A DNA stretch of 64,000 nucleotides, taken from positions 116,070,000 through 116,133,999 of the forward strand of contig NC_089597.1 of the NCBI RefSeq assembly GCF_019320115.1. The letters run 5' to 3'. Position 1 is the stretch's first letter; each line of letters opens with the position of its first letter. The translations under genes and the position numbers were made by a program. The notes beneath the pieces are model-generated. The model was not told the origin of the DNA. It saw nothing but the letters and a program-made list of their open reading frames with translations, and ran no database searches. Source of the stretch: Miscanthus floridulus. Lineage: Eukaryota; Streptophyta; Magnoliopsida; Poales; Poaceae. Positions 10,420 through 22,433 of the stretch are shown in pieces.

Positions 10420-12453
10420 ATGGCTCAAGTTGTGCTCAACCATGTGGGGGGCAAACTATCGTTCTTTGATGGCACATGCTATGGTTATTGGAAGAGAAAG
10501 ATGAGAATGTATCTTGGTTCAATCAATGATCAAGTATGGGAAGTGACCGAGAATGACTATGCTATCATTGATCCCGATGATCCAACCAATCAAGATAAGA
10601 TCAACAAGCAATGCAATACAATGACTCTCAACACCATATATAATGCCATTGATTCCAAGGTGTTTGAGCAAATCAAGGATTGTGATAGAGCTAATGAGGT
10701 ATGGAAGAGATTGGAGGAAACATATGAGGGCACACCGGTGGTAAAGAGTGCCAAGTTGTATATCCTCAAGGATAAATTGACAAGCTTCAAGATGAAGGAA
10801 GATGAGAGCATTCCGGAGATGTTCCATCGATTGCAATTCATTGTCAATGACTTGAAGGTATTGGGAGAGAAGATCAAGGATGATGATGTCTCCCATCGAT
10901 TCTTGATGTGCTTACCTCCAAGATTTGAGATGTTAAGATTGCTCATCATAAGAGGAGGATTGAAGGACATTACCCCCAACCAAGTACTAGGTGATGTCAT
11001 GACACAAGAGACATACCACGTGGAAAGGGAGGGGGATGACAAGGAGGACAAGAAGGAAGAAGAGGATAAGAAGAAGAAAAGCATAGCATTCAAGGCTAGT
11101 TCATCATCATACAAAAACAAGGGCAAGTCCAAGAAAGAATCAAGTGATGATGAAGATCCAAGTGATATTGATGATGAGGCTATGGCTCTCTTTGTGCGCA
11201 AGATGGGCAAGTTCATGAAGAAGAAGGGCTATGGTGCAAGAAAGAGAATAGATCACACCAAGAAGAAAGAGTATGTGAGAAGATGCTACAATCGCAAGAG
11301 CTCCGATCATGTAGTAGCAAATTGTCTATACAATAGTGACAATGATGAGGATGAGAAGAAGAAGCACAAGGAGGAGAAGAAAGAAAAGAAGGAGAAGAAG
11401 GAAAAGAGAACGACCTTCCAAAAGAAGAAGAAGGGTGGAGGCTATGTAGTCACATGGGATAGTGATGGCTCTTCGGATAGTGATAGCTCTAGTGATGATG
11501 ACAAGAAATCTATCAAGAGAGCACTAGCAAGTATCGCCATCAACAACAAGCCCTCCATCTTCGACACTCCATTGACGTGCCTCATGGCAAAACCTACCAA
11601 GGTAAAATATGATGTGAGTGATGATGATGAATGCGAAAGTGATGCTTGTAGGAGTGATGATGATGATGAGAAGTACTCCAAGGAGGAGTTCTTGGACATG
11701 TGTGAGCAAGTGCATGCTTGCAATGAGATGAAGAGAAAGGAGTGCAAAGAATTGCGCAAGAAAGTAAAATTTCTTGAGCAATCCTTTGATGAGCTCAATG
11801 CCACTCATGAGAGGCTAATGGAAGCCCATGAGAAGCTTGGCAAAGCTCACTCTAAGCTTGAAAAGGCTCACTCCTCTCTCATTGAGCAAGTCAAAGTGGA
11901 GGAAGCCAAGAAGGAGCAAATGATCATAACATGTGATGTGGGACTAACATGCGATCTTATTAATGAATCTATTTTTGTTGCTTCTACTAACACTTCTTGT
12001 AGCACTACCACCTCTACTCCACCTATGAATGATACATCACTAATGGTGGAAAATGAGAACCTCAAGAAGGAGAGAAATAAGCTCACTCATGCCTTAGGCA
12101 ATGCCTATGGTGGAGAAGTCCACTTGCTAAAGTGCTTGGGTAGCCAAAGATTTTCTCTCAACAAAGAGGGATTAGGCTATACCCCCAAGAAAGGCAAGGT
12201 GGCCTTTGTCACTCTCAAAGCTAGCTTTGTGAAGGGCAATGGTCAGTTTTGCAATAGATGCAAGCAAGTTGGGCATATAGAGCAAAATTGCAAGACTAAC
12301 AAGAACAAGCTACCTAATGTATCCTCAATCAAATTTGATTCTTGTTACATGCTTTATAAGGGTGCCAATGGTGTGAAGGCTAAGTTCATTGGTACACCAC
12401 TTGTGGGCCCAAAGAAGAAGGCCATTTGGATACCAAAGACCTTGGTGGACTAA
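10420..12453 (+). CDS. Copia Gag polyprotein, intact open frame
   Basis: This 677-codon frame begins with ATG 60 bp after the LTR. Residues about 1-200 are the Copia-type Gag core (GTCYGYWKRKMRMYLG, then VWKRLEETYEG, then LKDKLTSFKMKEDESIPEMF). Residues about 205-245 are Lys/Glu-rich, and 310-345 are a run of KKEK repeats. Two zinc knuckles are placed apart: one near residue 289 has lost its second Cys (C-Y-N-R), and one near 611 is intact (CNRCKQVGHIEQNC). Residues 430-510 form a likely coiled coil with repeated AHEKLGKAHSKLEKAH. The protein would form the virus-like particle in the cytoplasm. Pol follows in another frame after a TAA. Confidence 0.9.
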   Translation: MAQVVLNHVGGKLSFFDGTCYGYWKRKMRMYLGSINDQVWEVTENDYAIIDPDDPTNQDKINKQCNTMTLNTIYNAIDSKVFEQIKDCDRANEVWKRLEETYEGTPVVKSAKLYILKDKLTSFKMKEDESIPEMFHRLQFIVNDLKVLGEKIKDDDVSHRFLMCLPPRFEMLRLLIIRGGLKDITPNQVLGDVMTQETYHVEREGDDKEDKKEEEDKKKKSIAFKASSSSYKNKGKSKKESSDDEDPSDIDDEAMALFVRKMGKFMKKKGYGARKRIDHTKKKEYVRRCYNRKSSDHVVANCLYNSDNDEDEKKKHKEEKKEKKEKKEKRTTFQKKKKGGGYVVTWDSDGSSDSDSSSDDDKKSIKRALASIAINNKPSIFDTPLTCLMAKPTKVKYDVSDDDECESDACRSDDDDEKYSKEEFLDMCEQVHACNEMKRKECKELRKKVKFLEQSFDELNATHERLMEAHEKLGKAHSKLEKAHSSLIEQVKVEEAKKEQMIITCDVGLTCDLINESIFVASTNTSCSTTTSTPPMNDTSLMVENENLKKERNKLTHALGNAYGGEVHLLKCLGSQRFSLNKEGLGYTPKKGKVAFVTLKASFVKGNGQFCNRCKQVGHIEQNCKTNKNKLPNVSSIKFDSCYMLYKGANGVKAKFIGTPLVGPKKKAIWIPKTLVD

Positions 12454-12506
12454 CCTACAAGGACCCAAGTAAGTTTGGGTACCTAAAAAGAATTGATCTT
12501 CTTTTG

Positions 12507-15500
12507 TAGGTAAATTATAAAGCCGGAGGAAGGCATTGGGTGCTTGATAGTGGGTGCACACAACACATGACCGGTGATCTAAGAATGTTCAATTCAATCA
12601 ATGAAAGCAAGAGCAATGGGATTGATAGTATCACTTTTGGTGACAATGGCAAAGGTAAGGTCAAAGGGCTTGGTAAGATTGCAATATCCAATGATTTGAG
12701 CATTTCCAATGTGCTACTAGTATAGAGCTTGAACTTCAACCTATTGTCGGTAGCTCAATTGTGTGATCTTGGTTTCAAGTGCATATTTGGTGTGAATGAT
12801 GTAGAGATCATAAGTGTAGATGGCTCTAACTTGATATTCAAAGGATTTAGATATGAGAATCTATACTTAGTTGATTTCAGTGCTAGAGAAGCTCAATTGT
12901 TAATATGTCTGATCACTAAGTCTAGCATGGGTTGGTTATGGCATAGAAGGCTTGGTCATGTTGGAATGAAACAATTAAACAAGTTAATCAAGCATGACTT
13001 AGTTAGAGGCTTGAAAGATATCACTTTTGAGAAAGATAAACTATGTAGTGCATGTCAAGCCAGAAAGCAAGTTGGTAACACACATCCTAAGAAGAGCATG
13101 ATGAGCACATCTAAGGCATTTGAGTTGATGCATATGGACTTGTTTGGACCAATCACATACACTAGCATTGGTGGAAACAAATATAGGATTTATGATTGTG
13201 GATGATTTCACTAGATACACATGGGTGTTCTTTCTTGTTGATAAGAGTGATGTGTTTGCTACATTCAAATCATTTGTCAAAGGCATTCACAATGAGTTTG
13301 AAACAACAATCAAGAAAGTTAGAAGTGACAATGGTAGTGAATTCAAGAACACTAGAGTTGATGAGTTATGTGATGAATTTGGAATTAGACATCAATTCTT
13401 GGCCAAGTATACTCCTCAATCAAATGGGCTAGTTGAAAGAAAGAATAAAACCTTGATTGATATGGCAAGATCAATGTTGAGTGAGTACAATATGAGTCAT
13501 TCATTTTGGGCCGAAGCAATCAACATGGCTTGCTACTATAGCAACCGACTCTATTGTTACCCCATAATGGAGAAGACACCTTATGAGCTATTGAATGGAA
13601 GAAAGCCCAACATAGCATACTTCTAGGTCTTTGGTTGTAAATGCTATATATTGAAGAAAGGCACTAGATTGAGCAAGTTTGAAAAGAAATGTGATGAAGG
13701 TTTCTTGCTTGGTTACTCCACTACTAGCAAAGCTTATAGAGTTTGGAATTTGGCTAGTGGTACTCTTAAGGAGGTTCATGATGTGGAATTTGATGAAACA
13801 AATGGTTCCCAAGAAGAAGAAGAGAATCTAGATGATGTAAGAGGCACTCAATTGGTCAATGCAATGAAGAACATGGACATTGGTGATATAAGGCCTAGAG
13901 AGGTGATTGATGTTGAAGATGACAAGAACCAAGTGCTCTCCAACTCAAATATGCAAGCTAGTGGTTCTCATGATCAAATCCAAGCAAGCACTAGTAATAT
14001 CAATGTGCAAAATCAACAAATGGCTAGTTCATCATCTCAACCAAGTGATCAAACAAATGCTAGCAATCAAGTGCAAGTGCTTCAATCAATCAATGTTGCA
14101 AGAGATCATCCATTGGACACTATCATTGGTGATATTTCAAGAGGGGTGCAAACAAGATCAAGATTGGCTTTATTTTGTGAGCATTTCTCATTTGTGTCAT
14201 CCATTGAACCTAAGAAGATAGATGAAGCTTTGAAGGATGTTGATTGGATAAATGCTATGTATGAAGAGCTAAACAACTTCACAAGAAACCAAGTATGGGA
14301 TTTAGTTGAGAGGCCTAAGGATCATAATGTGATTGGATCTAAGTGGGTCTTTCGGAACAAGCAAGATCAAGATGGGACAGTAATAAGGAACAAAGCAAGA
14401 TTGGTGGCTCAAGGTTACACTCAAGTTGAAGGTCTTGACTTTGGAGAAACATATGCCCCGGTTGCAAGATTGGAAGCAATTAGGATCTTGTTAGCCTATG
14501 CTTGTGTCCACAACATCAAGTTGTACCAAATAGATGTGAAAAGTGCATTTCTCAATGGGTACATCAATGAGCTTGTGTATGTTGAGCAACCTCCTGGTTT
14601 TGAGGATGAGAAGAAACCCAACCATGTCTACAAGTTGAGAAAGGCTTTGTATGGATTGAAACAAGCACCTAGAGCATGGTATGAGAGATTAAGGGATTTC
14701 CTACTCTCTAAGGGATTCAAGATAGAAAAAGTTGACACCACTCTCTTCACCAAGAAGCTTGGAAATGACTTGTTTGTAATACAAATCTATGTTGATGACA
14801 TCATTTTTGGATCAACAAATCAAGACTTTTGTGAGGAGTTTGGCAAGATAATGGCAAGTGAGTTTGAGATATCTATGATTGGAGAACTTAGTTACTTCCT
14901 TGGTCTTCAAATCAAGCAAATGAAGAATGGCACATTTGTGAGTCAAGGCAAGTATATCAAGGACATGCTCAAGAAATTTGAAATGGATGAGAGTAAAGCT
15001 ATTAGCACACCAATGGGGACAAGTGGAAGCTTAGATAGTGATGCTAGTGGCAACATGGTGGATCAAAAGATGTATCGGTCCATGATTGGAAGTCTACTCT
15101 ATGTGACCGCATCAAGGCCGGATGTGATGTTTAGTGTATGCATGTGTGCAAGATTTCAAGCCTCACCAAGAGAAAGTCATTTAAAGGCAACAAAGAGAAT
15201 ATTGAGGTACTTGAAGCATACACAACATGTTGGATTATGGTATCCCAAAGGAGCAAGATTTGAGTTGATTGGATATTCGGATTCTGATTATGTGGGATGC
15301 AAAGTTGAGAGAAAGAGCACATCGGGCACATGTCAACTATTGGGAAGATCACTTGTGTCTTGGTCATCAAAGAAGCAAAATAGTGTAGCACTTTCAATCG
15401 CCGAAGCGGAGTACATTTCGGCCGGTAGTTGTTGTGCTCAATTACTTTGGATGAAGGCTACCTTGAGTGACTTTGGAATCAAGTTCAAGCAAGTGCCATT

Positions 15501-15741
15501 GCGATGTGACAATGAAAGTGCCATAAAGCTCACCAACAACCCGGTTCAACACTCAAGAACAAAGCATATAGATGCCTGTCATCACTTCATAAGAGATCAC
15601 CAACAAAAAGGGGACATTTGCATTGAGAGTATGGGCACCGAAGATCAACTTGCCGACATATTCACCAAGCCACTTGATGAGAAAAGGTTTTGCAAGCTAA
15701 GGAATGAATTGAACATACTTGACTTCTCCAATATGTGTTGA
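12507..15741 (+). pseudogene. Copia Pol: protease, integrase, RT, RNase H, with two stops and one frameshift
   Basis: In order: protease with active-site VLDSGCTQHMTGD (12540 on); a TAG at 12723-12725; the integrase zinc region LWHRRLGH with CSACQ; integrase core starting MHMDLFGP; a frameshift near 13185-13205; then VDDFTRYTW, the second catalytic Asp in VRSDNGSEF and the Glu in NGLVERKN; a TAG at 13624-13626; then an uninterrupted 696-codon stretch from 13651 with RT (WVFRNKQDQDGTV, the YVDDIIFG catalytic motif near 14790) and RNase H (SDSDYVGC, IAEAEYI, TKHID). It ends DFSNMC at 15741. The order PR-INT-RT-RH places it in Ty1/Copia. Few lesions fit the modest LTR divergence. Confidence 0.92.
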
Positions 15742-16834
15742 TGCACCCCCACTATATGACATGCCTCTCCTTCGAGCAAAGCAAGGTAAAGTTGATTGAC
15801 ATATCATCCATCCATTGCTAAGGACATGATTAGAGCATCTAGACATATTTCACATTTAAATAGGCTCATTCATGAAAAAACAAATGAATTTGATGCTTAT
15901 ATAGTACCACTATTGCTTGTATGATTGAAATGATCTAGTGGTAGCATATGACATGTTTGTGGGCTTGTAAACCTAGTGTTTGATTTAGAAAATGAGCTAT
16001 AAGTGTTTAACTCAACATGGTACAAGATAACCCTTATTTGGAGGTGTGAAGAAGCTTGTCCTTGGATCAAACCGTGTTAAATATCTTTTGCAAGTAATCT
16101 AGATTGATCCAAATTGAGAAAATGATCCTCATTTCACATGGTTTCACCCCAACATATCCATAATTTGAGGTCACCTTTTAAGCAAATTGTTGACATTAAT
16201 AATCCTACCCTATCTATACTTTAAGCCTTTGTGGTCATTGGTGACAAAGGGGGAGAAATAGTGTACAAAGATAGTAAAACAAAGGAAGGGGATCAATTAA
16301 ATAGGGAGAGCAAGCTCATGAACTCATATGGTTGCTTGCATGGCATAAATTTTTAATATCCATGTTTGTGTGATGTATGCTAGTTGTAGGTTTGAATGTT
16401 GAAATGAAAAACTAGCATACATAGGCTAAAGTAACTAGACTCATGCTCACATTATGAAAACTAGACCCTTGTTTTTAATATTGATCTCATGGGGTATTCT
16501 AGTTTTTTTGTGAATGTCTAGCTACTAATGGTGCTAAGGATGGTATATTGGTGCACTCCGATTGCTATCATGCTTCAAAGGTCCATCTCTTATACCTTAG
16601 CATCATTTGGTAGAAATTGACTCCTATATGTCCAATCTAGGCATATGTGCAAGCTACAATCCAAACTCTTAGCACATATGTAGGAGGAGCAATTACTACC
16701 ATTTGGAGTTCATGAAACTTGTCCATATTCTTTTACACATGGTAAATATGCTTGGGCAAGCAACATGGACTCAAATTAACCTTAATTCATATCTTTGTAT
16801 AAGGGTTGTCATCAATTACCAAAAAGGGGGAGAT
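15742..16834 (+). other. Copia 3' non-coding tail with two polypurine tracts
   Basis: About 1.1 kb separates the pol stop from the 3' LTR. No open frame of note was found, so an env-like gene, as described for some SIRE elements, is not visible here. A purine tract ACAAAGGGGGAGAAAT occurs at about 16236-16251, and the functional-looking tract AAAAAGGGGGAGA lies directly before the LTR at 16821-16833. Confidence 0.75.
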
Positions 16835-18759
16835 TAAAAGCTCTAGTTTGGTTTTGGTTAATTGATGAAACCCTAAGTGCTAACCTAGTTTATCAAAGTG
16901 ATTATGAGATAGGTAGCGCTACTCCAAGTGATGAAGCAACAACGAAGATCATGACAAAGGTGATGGCATGGTGATGATCAAATGCTTGAACTTGGAAAAG
17001 AAGAAAGAGAAAAACAAAAGGCTCAAGGCAAAGGTATAAAATGTAGGAGCCATTTTATTTTAGTGATCAAGACACTTAGTGAGTGTGATCACATTTAGGA
17101 TAGATAGTCGTACTATTAAGAGGAGTGAAACTCGTATCAAAATGCGGTTATCTAAGTGCCACTAGATGCTCTAATTCATTGCATATGCATTTAGGATCTA
17201 GTGGAGTGCTAACACCCTTGAAAATGTTTGTGAAAATATGCTAACACATGTGCACATAGTGATACACTTGGTGGTTGGCACATTTGAGCAAGGGTGAAGA
17301 AGATAGAGTCGAAGAGGAGGTAGTCGCGCTGGTTACAGAGTGACCGGACGCGTCCGGTATGATGACTGAACACGTCCGGTATTTGGCGGCAGACTCAGCG
17401 ACCGGACGTGTCTGGTCGCCACACCAGACACGTCCGGTATGACTCAGAAAAATAGTGTTCTGTAGTGAAGTCGACCAAACATGTCCGGTCGTCCATGGGT
17501 GCTTACTGTACTCGACCGGACGCTAAGGCTCAGCGTCCGGTCAGTCTCTACCAGATGCGTCCGGTCGGCCCTGGTGGCTTACTGGACTCGAGCGGACTCG
17601 ACGGTGGAGCGTCCGGTCAATTGAGTGTCTACGTCTGGTGTGAGCATCTGGTCATCGACAGTATGCGTGGTAACGGCTATGATGATTTGAACCAGACACG
17701 TGGCAGTCTGAGGCTACCGGACATGTCCAGTATGCCGACCGGACGCGTCCGGTATTCACGACCGGCGCATCCAGTGCTGCGTCCGGTCAGTTGGACTGCA
17801 GCGTTCGGTCGGCCCACGATTTGCCCAGTGAAGGGGTATAATGACTCTATTTGATGGGGGCTCTATGTATAGCCCCATGGCCGGCTCAAGGGGTAACTCT
17901 TGCACATTTTCATTGACATAGCAACCTTGTGAGCTTAGCCAAAGGCCTCCCACTCATCTCCATCATTGATCCATCATCATTGTGAGATTGGGAGAGAATC
18001 CAAGTGCATTGCTTGAGTGATTGCATCTAGTGGCACTTGGTATTTGTGTTACGCTGCGGATTTTGCTTGTTACTCTTGATGGTTGCCACCACCTAGACGG
18101 TTGGAGCAGCGGTAGAGGATCGGTACGAGTTGGTGATTGTTCGTGGCCGCCTTCGGTGATTGTGAGAGGAGTTGTACCTTCCCCGGCGGAGTGCCGAAAG
18201 GTAACTCTAGTAAATTGCTCATATCATTGAGTTACCTCACTTGTGGGTCGGTTCTTACGGTGTCCTATCGTGTGGACGAGGTTTGTGAAACACCTCTTAG
18301 CCACCGAACCACCAAGTGTTGGTCGACACAATGGGGATGTAGCGTGTTGGCAAGCATGTGAACCTCGGGAGAAAATCGATTGTCTCTTGTCATTTGTATT
18401 CTCTCGGTGATTGGCTTGATCTTCATCTTGTGATTGGTTCATCCCCTACACGGCGGTATAATCACCCTACTTACTTGATTACATTCTTGCAAACTAGTTG
18501 ATACAAGCTCTTTAGAGTAATTAGAATTGAGAGCTTGCTTTATTGTTTATATTCATCTAGTTGAGATCTTTAGAGTAGCAAGTTTGTGTGTCTAAGTAAT
18601 CATTGCAACTAGAATTGTTGGATAGGTGGCTTGCAACCCTTGTAGAGCTAGAGCAAGTTTGCATTACGCTATTTGTCATACTAATCAAATTGCTCTAGTT
18701 GATTTATAGATTTTTAAATAGGCTATTCACCCCCCCTCTAGCCATACTAGGACCTTTCA
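16835..18759 (+). repeat. 3' LTR of the Copia element
   Basis: It is 1,925 bp long and aligns to the 5' LTR end to end. Its first dinucleotide is TA instead of TG. It ends in CTTTCA, followed by the target duplication CTCCT and then hAT coding sequence. Confidence 0.95.
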
Positions 18760-19000
18760 CTCCTCCAAGCTTGCTACTGTAGTAAATGCATTTTGCCTTT
18801 ATGTTGCCATGCCATCTAATTCTCTTGAACTCCTTCCAAACAACAGATGTGAGCTTTCTCTTTGACCCAACCTCAGCATCATCTTCCTCTTCTGATGGTT
18901 CAATTTTAATCTCGTCTTCATCATTATCTATTTCAATTGCTTCTGATTCATTGACAGATTCTAGACATGATTCAGACTCAGGCTGAGAGCCCTGAGACAT
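18760..19000 (-). pseudogene. hAT transposase exon, acidic N-terminus and proximal half of the BED finger
   Basis: This piece lies between the right end of the Copia (18759) and the left target duplication of G1 (19001). On the minus strand it encodes a Ser/Glu/Asp-rich leader, then SKRKL, then SVVWKEFKRIRWHGNIKAKC, the start of a BED zinc finger, and breaks off at SSKLGG. The expected CxxC reads C-I-Y-Y, so the second Cys ligand is lost. An ATG sits exactly at 19000, but the neighbouring G1 insertion has cut off the preceding dozen codons (55885-55920), which are in the same frame. Confidence 0.85.
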
Positions 19001-19005
19001 AGGAG

Positions 19006-19665
19006 TGTCGGGTTCATAAACCCAGGGTCCCTAATGGGCTCGCTTCCCAGCAAAAGCTCAGCCCAGCAGATGGCATTACGAATGATGCATAACTCCTGGG
19101 CTGGCCCAGATACCTAACGACAGGCCAGAAGAGTGGTCCAGTCTTCGACCGGAAGGCCTGGCCAAAGGAGGGGACGACGCTCGCTTCCGACTCCAACCTG
19201 CCTCTTCGATCGAAAGGCCTAGCCAACACTCGCTTCTGACTCTGACCCGCTTCTCCGACCGGGGATACACCAAACTTCTGCTCACACGTCTTCTTCGATC
19301 AACATGGCCGGAGCCGACTAGGAATGACCAACTGGGGATGCCTGCTCGGTGAGAACCAAAGGATTAGGTGGAGCAGATAAGGCAAGGTGCTCAAGTCATC
19401 CATAATACCGAGGACCATACCCTGCACACCTGTAGGACAGTACCGCCAGACCATGTCAAAAGGGTGCTCTACAACCTTCCAGACATGGTCAGAACACAAA
19501 CAGTGTTGTAGGCACCGACATTTATCCTACAGTATGGTAGGCGCCGACATTTGCCATACTAGAAGAACACGATGGAGCCTGCCACATGCATCTGGGCATC
19601 AACAGTATTGTGGCAATGACAAACCGTCTTGTACCCAATGGTGTGGGCAACAAGACTAGATAGCA

Positions 19666-19704
<39 letters not shown>

Positions 19705-20145
19705 TTGTAAGACCATCCCCTTCACCTATAAAAGGGGATGCGCTCTCTCCCAACATGAGAGGATGGACGATCGACTTAGACAACAGACAACAATGACGGT
19801 TCATTCCGGCTCTCACTCTACTAGCTTTACACATGCCTCTAAAGCTACATAGAGCATACGTTCCAATACTTAGCGCACGTTGGAGCTCCCGTCACTCCTA
19901 GCCCTTTGGTCCAGAGTCCGACCGGACCTTCGATACCCCATATCTCATTCCCACTTGTTTGTAACCCCACAACAAACTTTGAGCACCTAGGCTCAGAAAT
20001 AAAGTCACTGACCAACTCAAATTGGACGTAGGGCACGTTGCCTGAACCAATATAAACCCTGTGTCATTGAGTGCTAGGCCACATTCAATCACAACGTACG
20101 ACAAAACTACAAATATTTACTTGTTGGTCACTTTTCGCACTGACA
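19006..20145 (+). repeat. 5' LTR of G1
   Basis: It starts TGTCGGGTTC and ends CACTGACA. It includes a (CT)n tract at 19668-19702 and a TATA-like CTATAAAAGG at 19726-19735, followed by CTCTCTCCCAACATGAGAGG. The part from about 19048 to 19635 has no counterpart in the 3' LTR. Confidence 0.9.
19668..19702. repeat. (CT)n microsatellite in the G1 LTR
   Basis: About 17 uninterrupted CT units lie 24 bp upstream of the TATA-like element. The 3' LTR has a shorter, CA/CT mixed version at about 51407-51427. Confidence 0.9.
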
Positions 20146-20147
20146 GT

Positions 20148-20164
20148 TGGCGCCGTCCGTGGGG
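20148..20164 (+). promoter_or_regulatory. Primer binding site of G1
   Basis: TGGCGCCGTCCGTGGGG begins two bases after the LTR terminus CA. TGGCGC-type primer sites are usual in Tat-lineage elements. I do not assign the tRNA. Confidence 0.7.
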
Positions 20165-20224
20165 AAGACGTCATATGTTCACGCTTTTGGTCATCAGATA
20201 GCCCATCTTTCCGCCATCTTCGGC

Positions 20225-22433
20225 ATGACGGGCTCAAGCGATATGATTCGCTTTGGCTAGCTGGAGTTTCCCACGCTCCCACCTGTTGGGATGTGGGTTC
20301 CTCCCATCTTTGAGCCATCCCAGGCCTTCCTCTTCGAAAGCCTAGAGTTCATTGCCGACCAACTCGACATGCTTCACCTTCCTAAGAAGGCACTTGTCCC
20401 TATGCCCATCAGAGGAGGAGTGCCCTCTATCGGCTCCAAACCACCTGGCGACCTCAATAACGAGACACCTGCACTTCGCTCTGAGCCCACATAGGGCACA
20501 AACCCCACTGTGAGTAACGTACATATTGTTCTTTACTCGCAATTTAATATCTTCCGCTAATTCTCCAGAGGGACCCTGTTGTCCCCACCACAACTGCCAT
20601 ATGATCGGTTCCCCTACGGCCTCACGTCCCCCATGGACGTGTACACATGGGAACTCCGAAAGATGCTAATGCCACCCCCACTCACATCCAAATTCATGGG
20701 AATGGAGGGCTATGCTCCTACCTCTTTCCATGACCTCATGGATGACGAGGTTGAAAGCGACGGCTCTAGCATCGATGATGTCGTGGCGCCTAGCCACACT
20801 CTGTCCCGGGAGTGCACTATGGCGAACGCTCTGGGACAGCCGCCGATGGTAGCGGAGTCCCTATAGACTCACATGCCTATGGACCCTCGTGCGGAGGCCC
20901 TCGCACATGAGCGGGAGCACAGCGAGGAGCTACGACAAAGGCGGCAGAGCCAGCCACCACCTGCGCTGGCGCGCTCAGCGCAGCATGATGCACCCCGTGC
21001 ACATAACTCAATGAGAGGCGCCCGGGGTCGCGTCCGCTAGGTCCAACGCAACATTATGGGTGGGGGAAACGACCCCCCACAGTTCACTCAGGCTGGCCAG
21101 AACATCGCCACTGCGATGATGCTTCTACGTGGCCTTCCCGAGCCTATCGACCTCAGGAGCAGGTGATCCACTAGAACCTCTGGGCACTGGTGGAAGCCAT
21201 CGCTATTCAACAGGCGGAGAGCTCTGCATCGTGACACTGACTCATGACCTCTCTCCCCACTGGGGGAATGATGCGCACCAGTCGAATCGCTCCATCCGCT
21301 CACTGCTACAATCACTAGGCGTGGAATAGGAGGACGTAGCTACACCGTGGCCTAACCCTGCGCCCGCTCCACACCGTCCACCTATGCACGAATGCCTCGG
21401 GCTGAACTGAGATCCTCGCAATGTCATCAACAATCGGCATCATGCCCAGCATGATGATGGTGTCCATCAAGGGGCAATGAGAGCAGGCGGCACGGGTCCC
21501 ACCGTACCATCAAGGGGAGCAGGGAAACACACCCTAGGCATGGTCGTGGACCGGACGACCGGAGTCCCAGCCCGGTTGGCCCGAGACCATGGGCCTTTGG
21601 CCGTCGCATCTAGAAAGTGCCGTTCCCATAGCGCTTCTGACCTTCTACCAACATCACCAAATACACCGGGGAGACGAATCCCAGTATATGGCTCAAGCTA
21701 GAGGAGTGGATGATGACCACTTCATCATTCAATACATCCCCATCTGCATGGGGGAGCATGTCTAAGCATAGCTCGAATTCCTCCCACCCGACAGCATCCG
21801 TGACTGGGCGGATCTCAAGAGGATCTTCATTAGGAATTTCTAGGGGATGTATGTCCGCCCTAGGAATTTATGGGACCCCAAGAGCTACCAGCAGGAGCCC
21901 AATGAGTCCCTGCGAGATTACATCCATAGGTTCTCAAAATGATGCAACTCCCTTCCTGATGTCGTTGACGCGAATGTCATTAGCGTGTTCCTCTCCAGGA
22001 CAACCTGTGAGTCCCTGATCCACAAGCTTGGCTGTCTGAAGCCTTGTACCACCCATGACCTGCTCGACGTCGCCATGAACCATGCCTCTGGCAAGGAGGC
22101 AGTCAGAGCGGTCTTTAGCGGAGGCCGGGACAAGGGCAAGGCAAAATGCGAGGACCAAGATCAGGGCCCCTCCACGCAAAGGGCAAGAAGAACAAGAAGG
22201 ATCAATGCCGATCGGCCAACTCTACGTTGGTCGTCGTGGCCGATCGTGTGGGCAAGTAGCCCCAGCAGGGCCTGCCCGACCACTTCAATAAGCTCATGGA
22301 GAGCCCATGCACCAACCATGCCTACCCCATCAACCACCTCTACAAAGACTGAGAACTCCTCAAGCGCTTTCTGTGGTAGGCCGATGGACCGAAAGAAGAA
22401 AAGAGCAAGGAGGCAGCGGCCAAGAAAGGTGGC
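20225..22433 (+). pseudogene. G1 Gag, decayed
   Basis: A start ATGACGGGCTC lies at 20225. The Gag core is read across stop codons at about 21640-22110: a YTGET-type motif, then DDDHFIIQYIPI, LEFLPPDSIRDW, YVRPRNLWDPKS, ESLRDYIHRFS, CESLIHKLG and ATNHASG-like MNHASGKEAV. This succession is characteristic of RIRE2-type Gag. At least five stop codons fall at places where a Gln, Arg or Trp codon is expected, most being TAG. It can no longer make a particle protein. Confidence 0.8.

Larger units (their letters stand above)
8435..18759 (+). mobile_element. Complete Ty1/Copia retrotransposon, SIRE/Maximus-like
   Basis: Two LTRs of 1,925 bp each (8435-10359 and 16835-18759) bound the element, and CTCCT is duplicated outside (8430-8434, 18760-18764). 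The left LTR starts TGAAAGC and ends CTTTCA; the right starts TAAAAGC, so its first G has mutated. A primer site TGGTATTAGAGCC (initiator tRNA-Met type) follows the left LTR, and a purine tract AAAAAGGGGGAGA precedes the right. Inside lie a long gag frame and a pol with the Copia order protease, integrase, RT, RNase H. Long LTRs, a long gag with acidic and Lys-rich blocks and a 1.1-kb tail after pol fit the SIRE/Maximus lineage. By eye the LTRs differ at roughly 4% of sites. Confidence 0.95.

Noticed and set aside
10519..11216. Minus-strand frames of 125 and 208 codons across the Copia gag
   Set aside because: Complement of a purine-rich coding strand, giving Ser/Leu/Phe-rich low-complexity translations; nothing like the antisense genes of the Tat elements.
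15742..16834. An env-like third gene in the Copia tail
   Set aside because: SIRE relatives may have one, but no open frame longer than a few dozen codons exists here on the plus strand.
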